From the NCBI RefSeq assembly GCF_900188185.1, contig NZ_FZPA01000001.1, forward strand, positions 310,001-374,000: DNA of 64,000 nucleotides, read 5' to 3'. This DNA is from Sphingopyxis indica (GTDB taxonomy: Bacteria > Pseudomonadota > Alphaproteobacteria > Sphingomonadales > Sphingomonadaceae). Every line of letters starts with the position of its first letter. Position 1 is the stretch's first letter. A program made the translations under genes and the position numbers. Below are positions 30,100-38,410 of this stretch, piece after piece. The notes below the pieces were generated by a model that saw only the letters and a program-made list of their open reading frames with translations, made no database searches and was not told where the DNA came from.

Positions 30100-31407
30100 T
30101 TATTCGGCGGCGACGGCGAGGTCGTCGGCCATGGCCTCGCGCAGCCGCGCCTCGAGGATGTCGAGGCCCTGCGCGAGCAGCGCGTCGTCGATGACGAGCG
30201 GAGCGAGCACCTTGATGACCTCGCCGTGCGCGCCGCTGGTTTCGATAATCAGCCCGTCGTCGAAGCACGCCGCGGTCACCGCGTCGGCAAGCTCGCCCGA
30301 GCCGACGTTGATGCCGCGCATCATGCCGCGGCCGCGGGTTTCGAAGCCATGTTCCCTGGCCATCGTCTCGAGCCGCTGCTCGAGCAGCGTGCCGCGGCGC
30401 GCGATGTCGTCCTCGAACGCCGTATCGCTCCAGAAGTGGCGGAGTGCGGCGGTCGCGGTGACGAACGCATGGTTGTTGCCGCGGAAGGTGCCGTTATGTT
30501 CGCCCGGCGACCATTGGTCGAGTTCGGGGCGGAACAAAGTCAGCGCGAAGGGCAGGCCCATGCCCGAGAGCGATTTCGCCTGGGTGACGATGTCGGGGGT
30601 GAAGCCCATGTCTTCAAAGCTGAAGAAGTTGCCGGTGCGGCCGCAGCCCGCCTGAATATCGTCGACGATGAACAGCGCGCCATGTTCCTTGGCGAGCGCG
30701 GCGATCTTGCGCAGCCATTCGGGCGACGCGGCGTTGAGCCCGCCTTCGCCCTGAACGGTTTCGACGAGGATCGCCGCGGGCGCGTCGAGGCCGCTCGACG
30801 GGTCGGCGAGCCGCTGTTCGAGCAGCTCGGCGGTGTCGACGTCGGGGCCGTAATAGCCGTCATAGGGTTCGTGGCTGACGTGGCTCAAAGGAACGCCCGC
30901 GCCGCCGCGCTTCGCGGCATTGCCGGTGCAGGCGAGCGCGCCGAGCGTCATGCCGTGAAAGCCGTTGGTAAAGGCGATGACATTTTCGCGCCCGGTGACC
31001 TTGCGCGCGAGCTTGATCGCCGCCTCGACCGCGTTGGTTCCCGTCGGGCCGGTGAACATCGCGCGATAGTCGAGCCCGCGCGGCTTCAGGATCAGCTCTT
31101 CATAGGTGTTGAGGAATTTTTCCTTGGCGTCGGTATGCAGGTCGAGCCCGTGCGCGATGCCGTCGGCCGAGATATAGTCGATCAGCGCCTGCTTCAGGAT
31201 CGGATGATTATGTCCATAGTTGAGCGTCGAGCAGCCCGACAGGAAGTCGAGATAGCGGCCGCCCTGATTGTCGTGCATCCACACGCCTTCCGCCTTGTCG
31301 AACTGGCGCGGCATGGCGCGCGCATAGCTGCGCACTTCCGATTCGCGGCGCTCATAGATGCTGCGGTCGGGAATCCGGCCCGACGGTTTGGGGGTCGTAA
31401 TGGTCAT
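30100..31407 (-). CDS. ectB: Diaminobutyrate-2-oxoglutarate transaminase
   Basis: PLP-dependent aminotransferase converting aspartate semialdehyde and glutamate to 2,4-diaminobutyrate. The 435-residue product shows FLSGCSTLNYGHNHP, MFTGPTGTNAVEAAIKLAR, the cofactor Asp in FIVDDIQAGCGRTG and the PLP Lys in TQAKSLSGMGLP. AGGGA precedes the ATG, which lies 2 bp after the ectA stop. The C-terminal stretch is a little longer than in the shortest EctB proteins but looks intact. Confidence 0.98.
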   Translation of the reverse strand: MTITTPKPSGRIPDRSIYERRESEVRSYARAMPRQFDKAEGVWMHDNQGGRYLDFLSGCSTLNYGHNHPILKQALIDYISADGIAHGLDLHTDAKEKFLNTYEELILKPRGLDYRAMFTGPTGTNAVEAAIKLARKVTGRENVIAFTNGFHGMTLGALACTGNAAKRGGAGVPLSHVSHEPYDGYYGPDVDTAELLEQRLADPSSGLDAPAAILVETVQGEGGLNAASPEWLRKIAALAKEHGALFIVDDIQAGCGRTGNFFSFEDMGFTPDIVTQAKSLSGMGLPFALTLFRPELDQWSPGEHNGTFRGNNHAFVTATAALRHFWSDTAFEDDIARRGTLLEQRLETMAREHGFETRGRGMMRGINVGSGELADAVTAACFDDGLIIETSGAHGEVIKVLAPLVIDDALLAQGLDILEARLREAMADDLAVAAE

Positions 31408-31409
31408 GA

Positions 31410-31967
31410 TTATTGTCCCTGTTTTTCCTGCGGTTGGCTTTTGTTCTGGTTATGGGTGAGCGGCCCGATGCGGGCCTGATATTCGGTGTCGTGCGCGCCC
31501 GCGAAATGCGCGTCGCGTTCGAACAGGGTGCTGCGTTCGAGCGGCGCGTTCCAATCGCGCGCGAGGCCGTTGAAGAGCGCCCAGGATGCGGCATTGTCGT
31601 CGGTCACCGTGGTGATCAAATGGGTGACGCCGGCCTGTTCGGGGCGACCCAGAAGATGGTCGATCATCCGGCTCGCGAGCCTTTGCCCGCGCGCAGCCGA
31701 CGACACCGCGACCTGCCAGACGAAGAAATCGTCGGGGTTCGACGGGGGGCGGTGGCCCGAGACCCAGCCGACCACCTGCCCGTCCCGTTCGGCGACGACG
31801 CAATGGTCGGCGAAATGCGTGCATTGGACGAGGTTGCAATAGGCCGAGTTGCGATCGAGCGGCGGACAGGCCGCGATCAAGGCGGTCACCGCGGGACCGT
31901 CGGTCACCCGCGGCTTGCGCAGCGTCAGCGCGCCGTCGGTGGCATCGGAATCATTCGTGTCGGGCAA
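31410..31967 (-). CDS. ectA: Diaminobutyrate acetyltransferase
   Basis: GNAT enzyme that acetylates 2,4-diaminobutyrate at the gamma-amino group. The 185-residue product has the EctA landmarks CPPLDRNSAYCNLVQCTHFADHC (key residues LDRNSAYCNL), VGWVSGHRPP, FVWQVAVSSAARGQRLASRM (acetyl-CoA site) and TTVTDDNAASWALFNGLAR. The only classical start is TTG at 31967, which has no good ribosome-binding site. AGGAG at 32005-32009 is correctly spaced for an in-frame ATC at 31997, so the true start is open. It is the first gene of the ect operon. Confidence 0.95.
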   Translation of the reverse strand: MPDTNDSDATDGALTLRKPRVTDGPAVTALIAACPPLDRNSAYCNLVQCTHFADHCVVAERDGQVVGWVSGHRPPSNPDDFFVWQVAVSSAARGQRLASRMIDHLLGRPEQAGVTHLITTVTDDNAASWALFNGLARDWNAPLERSTLFERDAHFAGAHDTEYQARIGPLTHNQNKSQPQEKQGQ

Positions 31968-31997
31968 GGACGCATCGTCTTTTTGCCGGTCAAAGAT

Positions 31998-32189
31998 TAT
32001 TCATCTCCTGAAATATCTGTTTCGCTATACCCGTTCACCGGGCCCTTTGAAAGCGCGCGATACATAGCGATTCTTCCCTCAAGATCAACCCCGGCGGGAC
32101 AAACTGTTTCACTACATGAAATAAAAATTGCCCGGGAGCGACGCGATATTGCCGTTGGCGGCGCTGCGCGGCGCGGGTAAGCAGGCGCG
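31998..32189. promoter_or_regulatory. Divergent ectA-ectR control region
   Basis: The 222-bp gap between ectA and the MarR gene is clearly more AT-rich than its surroundings. It holds a perfect dyad TTTCA-N5-TGAAA at 32107-32121, a reasonable MarR-type operator about 70 bp from the regulator start. TTTGTC and TATGTA on the minus strand lie in the same region, but the promoter elements are not resolved. Confidence 0.45.
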
Positions 32190-32681
32190 ATGGAGAGCGA
32201 TATCCCCAATGCCACCCTGCGCGCGCTGCGCCGCATCCTGCGCGCGACCGAGTCGGGCAGCCGCAAGCTCGCGGCGATGACGGGGTTGACCCCGTCGCAG
32301 CTGCTCGTGCTCAACGAAATCGGCGGCGGCGAAGCGGTGACGCCGGGGCGCGTCGCGCAGCGCTTGCAGTTCAGCCATGCGACGATCACCGCGATCGTCG
32401 ACCGGCTGGTCGCGCAGGGACTCGCAACGCGCGAGCGCAGCGACCGGGACAAGCGCCAGTTCCTCTTGTCGGCGACTCCCGCCGGCCGCGCGGCGCTCGC
32501 CGAGGCGCCCGATCTCTTGCAGATGACCTTTGCCGAACGTTTCGCGGTGCTCCCCGCCTGGGAGCAGGCGATGATTCTCGCGGCGGTCGAGAAGCTCGCC
32601 TTCGTCCTCGATGCGCAGGACATCGACGCCGCGCCGCTGCTCGACACCGGCGCGATCGACCGGGCGGAGCGCAAGGGTTAG
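32190..32681 (+). CDS. ectR: MarR-family regulator of the ectoine operon (EctR-like)
   Basis: Winged-helix MarR protein of 163 residues: GLTPSQLLVLNEIG, TPGRVAQRLQFSHATITAIVDRLVAQGLATRERSDRDKRQ (recognition helix within SHATITAIVDRL, wing with Asp-Arg), then a dimerising helix ending in PLLDTGAID. EctR-type MarR proteins repress ect operons in methylotrophs and are divergent from ectA in many bacteria. The divergence here is direct. The repressor role is inferred from position and family. Confidence 0.88.
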   Translation: MESDIPNATLRALRRILRATESGSRKLAAMTGLTPSQLLVLNEIGGGEAVTPGRVAQRLQFSHATITAIVDRLVAQGLATRERSDRDKRQFLLSATPAGRAALAEAPDLLQMTFAERFAVLPAWEQAMILAAVEKLAFVLDAQDIDAAPLLDTGAIDRAERKG

Positions 32682-32690
32682 GAAATGAAC

Positions 32691-32806
32691 CGTTTGTCCT
32701 GAGGAGGGGCTGAGCTTGTCGAAGGTCCGTCTCGAAGGACGCTGATGCTACGGTCCTTCGAGACGCCATTTCGACGGGGCTCAATGGCTCCTCAGGACGA
32801 ACGGCG
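32691..32806. repeat. Inverted repeat of the GAGCTTGTCGAAGG family
   Basis: Arms GTCCTGAGGAGGGGCTGAGC and its complement-like partner ending CTCAGGACGAACGG enclose a second inner inverted pair GGTCCGTCTCGAAGGAC/GTCCTTCGAGACG. The unit fills the gap between the convergent ectR and ybaK genes. A related sequence is at 45748-45885. Confidence 0.75.
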
Positions 32807-32827
32807 TCTTGTGGGTCCGATCCTGTT

Positions 32828-33301
32828 TCAGGTCGCGATCGGCGCGACGACGGGGCCGAGCAGTTTCACCGCGTCGTGCGGATCGAGGCGGACCTGCAGC
32901 CCGCGCTGGCCACCATTGATGTACACGCGCGCGTGCGCGAGGGCGGCTTTGTCGAACGCGACGGGGAGGCGGCGTGTCTGGCCGAAGGGGCTGACGCCGC
33001 CGACCTTGTAGCCCGCGATGCGCTCGGCCTGCGGCACAGGCATCATCGCCGCCGATTTGCCGCCGAGCGCGGCAGCGACGCGCTTCATCGACAGTTCGCG
33101 GTCGGAAGCGAGGATCGCGCAAGCCGGCCGGCCGTCGACGAGCAGCATCAGCGTCTTGAGGACGCGCGCGGGGTCTTCGCCGAGCGCTTCGGCGGCCTGG
33201 AGCCCGACGCGCGCGGCGTCCGGATCATAGTCATAGCTGTGGATGGTAAAGGCGATACCCGCCTGTTCGAGCGCCTTTGTGGCGCGCGTCGCTCGCGACA
33301 T
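32828..33301 (-). CDS. ybaK: Cys-tRNA(Pro)/Cys-tRNA(Cys) deacylase YbaK/EbsC
   Basis: Free-standing editing protein of the INS superfamily that hydrolyses Cys mischarged on tRNA-Pro. The 157-residue product has the family motifs [15 protein letters not shown], with the conserved Lys, [20 protein letters not shown], and VGGVSPFGQ. The gene directly follows tRNA-Pro(GGG) on the same strand after 46 bp, so the editing factor and one of its target tRNAs may share a transcript. Confidence 0.95.
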   Translation of the reverse strand: MSRATRATKALEQAGIAFTIHSYDYDPDAARVGLQAAEALGEDPARVLKTLMLLVDGRPACAILASDRELSMKRVAAALGGKSAAMMPVPQAERIAGYKVGGVSPFGQTRRLPVAFDKAALAHARVYINGGQRGLQVRLDPHDAVKLLGPVVAPIAT

Positions 33302-33347
33302 GGCAATCTTCCGCGGAAAAATGTCGATGGTGCGAAGATGTAAATGG

Positions 33348-33421
33348 TCGGGACGAGAGGATTCGAACCTCCGACCCCCACACCCCCAGTGTGATGCGCT
33401 ACCAGGCTGCGCTACGTCCCG
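33348..33421 (-). tRNA. tRNA-Pro (anticodon GGG)
   Basis: A 74-nt cloverleaf on the minus strand: acceptor CGGGACG/CGTCCCG with discriminator A, D-arm GCGC/GCGC, anticodon stem TCACA/TGTGG around the loop CTGGGGG (anticodon GGG), and T-arm GGAGG-TTCGAAT-CCTCT. No CCA is encoded. It reads CCC and CCU proline codons. Confidence 0.97.
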
Positions 33422-33680
33422 ACCGGCCCCGTGGGGCAGGCGAGGCCCCTAGCGCGCCTTCGCGGCCGATGCAAGCGCGGCGAACGCCGATCCGTCGCAA
33501 TCGCGCACCGGTGGCTTGAACCCGCCGCGAAAAGCCCCATTTGCGCCCGGCCTGCCGAGGGGAACGGACCGCAGCCATCGGTTGCGCACCGCGCCCCTGC
33601 GTGATAGGCGCCGCGCCATCATTTCGCGCGCCGTTTTTCGGGAAGGGGAGCGGCGCTTTCGAACGGAAAGTCTTTCATTC

Positions 33681-34010
33681 ATGTCGACCTCATTGCTTCT
33701 GACCCAGGCGGCCGGATCGGGGGGCGGGGCAGCCGGCTTCCTGATGCTGGTGCCCTATCTTCTGATCTTCGTCGTTTTCTGGTTCTTCCTGATCCGCCCG
33801 CAGCAGGTGCGGATGAAGGAGCATCGCGCCAAGGTTGCGGCGGTGAAGCCGCGCGATCAGGTCGTTACCGGCGGCGGCATCGTCGGCAAGGTCACGCGCG
33901 TCGACGACGATTTCGTCGATGTCGAAATCGCGCAAGGCGTCAAGATCAAGGTCGTCAAGTCGACCCTTTCGGACGTCCTGCAGCCCGGCGCCAAGCCCGC
34001 CAACGACTGA
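33681..34010 (+). CDS. yajC: Preprotein translocase accessory subunit YajC
   Basis: Small single-pass inner-membrane partner of SecDF. The 109-residue product has a Gly-rich N terminus, one helix at about residues 20-38 (LMLVPYLLIFVVFWFFLIRP), then a cytosolic domain with the YajC signature GDQVVTGGGIVGKV-like segment (RDQVVTGGGIVGKVTRV). The start MSTSLLLTQAAG is chosen for homology to the usual short N terminus. It leads yajC-secD-secF. Confidence 0.96.
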   Translation: MSTSLLLTQAAGSGGGAAGFLMLVPYLLIFVVFWFFLIRPQQVRMKEHRAKVAAVKPRDQVVTGGGIVGKVTRVDDDFVDVEIAQGVKIKVVKSTLSDVLQPGAKPAND

Positions 34011-34063
34011 CGCGGCGCGGCCCGCCATCCTGCGGGCCGGCCTTCCTGACGGATTCACACCCC

Positions 34064-35677
34064 ATGCTCGATTTCCCGCGCTGGAAGACCATCGGCATCA
34101 GCATCATCCTGCTGTTCGGCATTCTTTTCGCCATCCCCAGCTTTCTGCCTGACAAGGCGTTCGAGAGTCTGCCCTCCTTTGCGCAGACCAAGGTCAATCT
34201 GGGCCTCGATCTTGCCGGCGGCAGCCATTTGCTGCTCGAGGCCGATCTTGCCGACCTCAGGAAGACCCAGCTTTCCAACATGGAAAAGACCGTGCGCACC
34301 GCGATGCGCGGCGAGCGCGGCGCGGGCGACGACATCGCGATCGGCGAGCTGCGCAACGCGAACGGTCAGATCAGCTTCCTCGTGCGCGATCAGACGCAGC
34401 TCGACGAAGCGCGCGAGCGGCTGTTCCGCGAAACGCAGGGCGCGGGGCTGACCGGCCAGCGCGACTGGAATATCGAGGTGGTCGATACGACGCGCATCGT
34501 GCTGACTCCCACGCAGGTCGGGCTCGACCAGGCGGTCGATCGCGCGATGGACACTGCGCGCGACATCATCGACCGCCGCGTCAATTCGCTCGGCACGCGC
34601 GAGCCGACGATCATCCGCCAGGGCGACGATCGCATCGTCGTCCAGGTTCCGGGCCTGCAGGACCCGCAGCAATTGAAGGACCTGATCGGCAAGACCGCGC
34701 GGCTCGAATTCCGCATGGTCGACGCCAATGCCGATCCCGCCGAAGCCGCGCAGGGCCGCGCGCCGGTGGGCAGCGAAATCGTGCCCTATGCGCCCGGCGA
34801 AGGCAGCGGCGCGGCGTTCGAGGTGCTGAGCCGTCAGGTGATGATCAGCGGCGAACAGCTGATCGACGCGCAGCAGAGCTTCGACCCGCAGACCAGCTTG
34901 CCGGTGGTCTCGATCCGCTTCGATTCGGGCGGCTCGTCGACCTTTGCGCGCGTGACCTCGCAGAATGTCGGCAAGCGCTTTGCGATGGTGCTCGACGGGC
35001 AGGTGCTTTCGGCGCCGTCGATCAACGAGCCGATCCTCGGTGGCAGCGCGCAGATTTCGGGCAATTTCACCGTCGCCAGCGCGAACGCGCTCGCGATCTC
35101 GCTGCGCTCGGGCGCCTTGCCGGTGAAGATGGCGGTGGTCGAGGAACGCACTGTGACCCCCGAGCTCGGCGCCGATTCGATCCGCAAGGGCGCGATCGCG
35201 GGCATCGTCGCGACGGTCGCGGTGCTCGTCTTCATGATCGTCGTCTATGGCCGTTTCGGCATCTATGCCAATGCCGCGCTGGCGTTCAACATCGCGCTGA
35301 TCGTCGCGATCATGGGCATGTTCAACGCCACGCTGACCTTGCCGGGCATCGCGGGATTCGTGCTCACCATCGGCGCCGCGGTCGACGCCAATGTGCTGAT
35401 CAACGAGCGTATCCGCGAGGAATTGAAGCGCGGACGGCGCGTTTTCCAGGCGGTCGAGATCGGTTATAAGGAAGCGAGCCGCGCGATTTTCGACGCCAAT
35501 ATTACCAACGTCATCGCCGCTGCGTTGATGTTCTGGTTCGGCTCCGGCCCGATCAAGGGCTTTGCCGTGGTGCTGACGATCGGCATCGTCACCAGCGTCT
35601 TCACCGCGGTCACCGTCACGCGCCTGTTCGCCGCCCGCTGGCTCCACGCCAAGCGCCCCGCGGCGCTCAACATCTAA
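34064..35677 (+). CDS. secD: Protein translocase subunit SecD
   Basis: Membrane part of the SecDF complex that uses proton flow to pull preproteins into the periplasm. The 537-residue product has an N-terminal helix (residues 8-24), the D1 motif NLGLDLAGGSHLLLE, the periplasmic P1 domain with QVPGLQDPQQLKDLIGKTARLEFR, and five C-terminal helices with GADSIRKGAIAGI and FVLTIGAAVDANVLINERIREE. It starts 53 bp after yajC and ends 16 bp before secF. Confidence 0.98.
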   Translation: MLDFPRWKTIGISIILLFGILFAIPSFLPDKAFESLPSFAQTKVNLGLDLAGGSHLLLEADLADLRKTQLSNMEKTVRTAMRGERGAGDDIAIGELRNANGQISFLVRDQTQLDEARERLFRETQGAGLTGQRDWNIEVVDTTRIVLTPTQVGLDQAVDRAMDTARDIIDRRVNSLGTREPTIIRQGDDRIVVQVPGLQDPQQLKDLIGKTARLEFRMVDANADPAEAAQGRAPVGSEIVPYAPGEGSGAAFEVLSRQVMISGEQLIDAQQSFDPQTSLPVVSIRFDSGGSSTFARVTSQNVGKRFAMVLDGQVLSAPSINEPILGGSAQISGNFTVASANALAISLRSGALPVKMAVVEERTVTPELGADSIRKGAIAGIVATVAVLVFMIVVYGRFGIYANAALAFNIALIVAIMGMFNATLTLPGIAGFVLTIGAAVDANVLINERIREELKRGRRVFQAVEIGYKEASRAIFDANITNVIAAALMFWFGSGPIKGFAVVLTIGIVTSVFTAVTVTRLFAARWLHAKRPAALNI

Positions 35678-35693
35678 GAAAGGGACCGAAGCC

Positions 35694-36677
35694 ATGCGTC
35701 TGCTGAAACTCGTCCCCGACGACACGAACATCCACTTCCTCAAATGGCGCAACGTCGCGATGGCGATCAGCGTGCTGATGATCATCGCCTCGATCGCGCT
35801 GGTCGCGGTGCGCGGCCTGAACCTGGGCGTCGATTTCGTCGGCGGCCAGTCGGTGCGCGTCGAATTCACCGGCGCGATGCCGCCGATCGACGAAATTCGC
35901 GAAAAGGTCGGCGATATCGGTCTTGGCGAAGCGACGATCCAGCAATTCGGATCGGACAAGGCGGTGTCGATCCGCACCGCGCTGCCCGAGGGCGACAAGG
36001 CCGCCGCCGACCGCGCGGGCAAGCGCCTCGTCGATGGCATCCACAAGGCGTTTCCGGGATCGAAAACCGGATCGGTGGAGACGGTGTCGGGCAAGGTGTC
36101 GGACGAATTGCTTCGCACCGGCGCGCTCAGCCTCGCGCTCGCGATGGTCGCGATCTCCATCTATATCTGGATACGCTTCGAATGGCAGTTCGGTGTCGGC
36201 GCGCTGTTCGCGCTGTTCCACGACGTCGCGCTGACCTTCGGCTTTTTTGCGCTGACCCAGTTGCAATTCGACCTCAACATCGTCGCGGCGCTGCTGACGA
36301 TCATCGGCTATTCCTTGAACGACACGATCGTCGTGTACGACCGCATTCGCGAAAATCTTAAGAAATATCGCAAGATGCAGATCATCCCGCTGCTCGACCT
36401 CAGCATCAACGAGACGCTGGCGCGCACGGTGATGACCAGCTTTACCATGCTGATCGCGCTCGCGGTGCTGCTGTGGGTGGGGCCGGACGTGATCTTCGGC
36501 TTCACTGCGGCGATGCTGCTCGGCATTTTCGTCGGCACCTATTCGTCGATCTATATGTCGGCGCCGATCCTCGTGTGGCTGAAAGTCGGCCCCGACAGCT
36601 TCGTCCCGCGCACCAGCGCCGCGACCGAAGGCGCCGAGCGGATCGCGAGCAAGAATGACGACGGCGCGGTGGTCTGA
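35694..36677 (+). CDS. secF: Protein translocase subunit SecF
   Basis: Partner of SecD in the same complex. The 327-residue product has six predicted helices. It shows the NLGVDFVGGQSVRVEF motif after the first helix, and IIGYSLNDTIVVYDRIREN, the family's DxxVxxDRI-type segment on helix 4. The C-terminal tail after about residue 300 is polar. AAAGGGACC stands before the ATG. A palindromic repeat separates it from the ccm operon. Confidence 0.98.
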   Translation: MRLLKLVPDDTNIHFLKWRNVAMAISVLMIIASIALVAVRGLNLGVDFVGGQSVRVEFTGAMPPIDEIREKVGDIGLGEATIQQFGSDKAVSIRTALPEGDKAAADRAGKRLVDGIHKAFPGSKTGSVETVSGKVSDELLRTGALSLALAMVAISIYIWIRFEWQFGVGALFALFHDVALTFGFFALTQLQFDLNIVAALLTIIGYSLNDTIVVYDRIRENLKKYRKMQIIPLLDLSINETLARTVMTSFTMLIALAVLLWVGPDVIFGFTAAMLLGIFVGTYSSIYMSAPILVWLKVGPDSFVPRTSAATEGAERIASKNDDGAVV

Positions 36678-36701
36678 CCGTGCCGAGGCCGGATGGCGGC
36701 T

Positions 36702-36812
36702 TTTGGGGTGGGGAGCGGACGTTCCTCACTCTTTGTCATTCCCGCGAAAGCGGGAATCCAGTGTGGAGCCAGCCGACGCACGCTCTGGATTCCCGCTTTC
36801 GCGGGAATGACA
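36702..36812. repeat. Composite repeat: 23-nt unique tag plus palindrome pair
   Basis: GTCATTCCCGCGAAAGCGGG at 36735 onward and its inverted partner ending at 36812 form a hairpin pair of about 78 bp. Directly before it, 36702-36724 (GGGGTGGGGAGCGGACGTTC core) is identical to 47196-47218, which also precedes a palindrome pair. The rest of the secF-ccmC gap shows no gene. Confidence 0.8.
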
Positions 36813-36960
36813 AGGTTATGAAATGCCGATCGTCGCCTATCGGTCGTTTTCCGACCATTCGTCATCCCGGATAAGGCGGCCCATCAACTCCGTCCACCGC
36901 GCACCCCCTCCCGCCATGGGGCTGGACCGCCGCCTTTCGCTCGCCTAAAGCCGGCGCGCG

Positions 36961-37695
36961 ATGCATGCCTATGCGAATCCGACCCGTTTCCTGGCCATTG
37001 CCCGTCCGTTGACGCCCTGGCTGCTCGGTCTGGGGCTCGCGCTCGTGCTTGCGGGGGCGTGGGCGGGGCTGATGCTGGTGCCGGGCGATTATAAGCAGGG
37101 CGATACGGCGCGGATTCTTTATGTGCATGTGCCGGCGGCGTGGCTCGGCATGGGCGGGTGGAGCGCGCTTGCCATCACCGGGCTCGTCCAGCTCGTCTGG
37201 CGCCACCCGCTCGCCGGGATCGCGGCGCGGGCGATCGCTGTGCCGGGGATGCTCTTCACCGCGCTGTGCCTTGCCACCGGCTCGATCTGGGGCAAGCCGA
37301 CGTGGGGGACCTGGTGGGAATGGGACGGGCGGATGACTTCGATGCTCGTCCTGCTGTTCCTCTATGCGGGCTTCCTCGCGCTGACGATGGAGGGCGACGG
37401 GCAGGGGCGCGGCGGGTCGCTGTCGCGCGGTGCCGCCATCTATGCGCTGGTCGGCGCGATCAACATTCCGATCATCAACCGCAGCGTCGTGTGGTGGAAC
37501 AGCCTGCATCAGGGGCCGAGCATCACCTTGCGCGGGTCGAGCATCGACGGGTCCTTGCTCTGGCCGCTCGGGCTGACCGTGCTGGGCTTTACGTTGCTGT
37601 TCGGCGCGATCGTCTTGATGCGGATGCGGCGGATCATCGCCGACAACCGCGTCGCGGCGCGGCTGCGGCGGCTCGCGGACGACGAGGGAGCGTGA
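36961..37695 (+). CDS. ccmC: Cytochrome c maturation haem exporter subunit CcmC
   Basis: Six-helix membrane protein that presents haem to CcmE at the periplasmic face. The 244-residue product carries the tryptophan-rich WWD motif (GKPTWGTWWEWDGRMTS, residues 103-119), flanked by conserved His residues in YVHVPAAW and in NSLHQGPS. It is the first gene of ccmCDEFGHI. The ABC subunits CcmA and CcmB are not in the window. Confidence 0.97.
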   Translation: MHAYANPTRFLAIARPLTPWLLGLGLALVLAGAWAGLMLVPGDYKQGDTARILYVHVPAAWLGMGGWSALAITGLVQLVWRHPLAGIAARAIAVPGMLFTALCLATGSIWGKPTWGTWWEWDGRMTSMLVLLFLYAGFLALTMEGDGQGRGGSLSRGAAIYALVGAINIPIINRSVVWWNSLHQGPSITLRGSSIDGSLLWPLGLTVLGFTLLFGAIVLMRMRRIIADNRVAARLRRLADDEGA

Positions 37696-37699
37696 AGCG

Positions 37700-37855
37700 G
37701 TGACGGGGGTGATCAGCGGGGGCGGCCAATGGGCCTATGTCGCGGCGGCCTATGCGCTGACCGCGCTTTCGACCGGGGCGGTGCTGTGGCATAGCTGGCG
37801 GGCGATGCGCAAAGCCGAAAAGCGGAGCGATGCGCTGCGCAGGAATCGGACATGA
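37700..37855 (+). CDS. ccmD: Haem exporter protein CcmD
   Basis: Very short membrane protein (51 residues) that ties CcmC to CcmE in the haem-handling complex. The product has one helix (WAYVAAAYALTALSTGAVLWHSW) followed by a basic tail (RAMRKAEKRSDALRRNRT), the normal CcmD layout. The GTG start lies 4 bp after the ccmC stop and the stop overlaps the ccmE start as ATGA. Position and topology support the call; the sequence itself is poorly conserved in the family. Confidence 0.88.
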   Translation: MTGVISGGGQWAYVAAAYALTALSTGAVLWHSWRAMRKAEKRSDALRRNRT

Positions 37856-38289
37856 AAGCGAAGCATCAAAGGCTGATCCTCGCGCTCGTCGCGCTCGCCG
37901 GGGTGGCGGGGGCGGGGGTGCTTGGCGCGAGCGCGCTGCGCGACGAGGCGGCCTATTTCCGCACTCCCGAGGAAGTCGCGGGCGGCCATGCCAAGGTCGG
38001 CGAACCGATGCGGCTGGGCGGCATGGTCGCCGCGGGCAGCCTGAAACGGCTGGGTGACGGGGTGACGATCCGCTTCGTTGCGACCGACGGCAAGGCGTCG
38101 GTGCCGGTCGAGTTCACCGGCATCGTCCCCGACCTGTTCGCCGAAAAGGCGGGCATGGTCGCCGACGGCCGGATGCGCGCCGATGGCGTGTTCGTCGCCG
38201 ACCGCATCCTCGCCAAGCATGACGAGCGCTATATGCCGCCGCAGATGGGCGATATGCCCAAGGATATGAAAGCGGCGGCGGGGGGATGA
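37852..38289 (+). CDS. ccmE: Cytochrome c-type biogenesis haem chaperone CcmE
   Basis: Binds haem covalently in the periplasm and hands it to the CcmFH ligase. The 145-residue product has an N-terminal anchor (LILALVALAGVAGAGVLGASAL), the OB-fold with VGEPMRLGGMVAAGSLKR, and the haem-binding motif H-x-x-x-Y in AKHDERYMPP at about residues 123-127. The C-terminal tail is short. Its start overlaps ccmD. Confidence 0.97.
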   Translation: MKAKHQRLILALVALAGVAGAGVLGASALRDEAAYFRTPEEVAGGHAKVGEPMRLGGMVAAGSLKRLGDGVTIRFVATDGKASVPVEFTGIVPDLFAEKAGMVADGRMRADGVFVADRILAKHDERYMPPQMGDMPKDMKAAAGG

Positions 38290-38304
38290 GGGGGGTGCCT
38301 TTGC

Positions 38305-38382
38305 CGTCATTGCGAGCGCAGCGAGGCAATCCAGAGTGGTGCAAGGCCGCTCCTGGATTGCTTCGCTGCGCTCGCAATGACG
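38305..38382. repeat. Palindromic repeat (family C) inside the ccm operon
   Basis: CGTCATTGCGAGCGCAGCGA at the left and its complement at the right enclose a short loop, giving a 78-bp hairpin in the only sizeable gap of the ccm operon (ccmE-ccmF, 121 bp). Related copies are at 57822-57898 and 59731-59818. Confidence 0.85.
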
Positions 38383-38410
38383 AAGGGTTCGTGGCGGGCG
38401 AGATAGCGCA

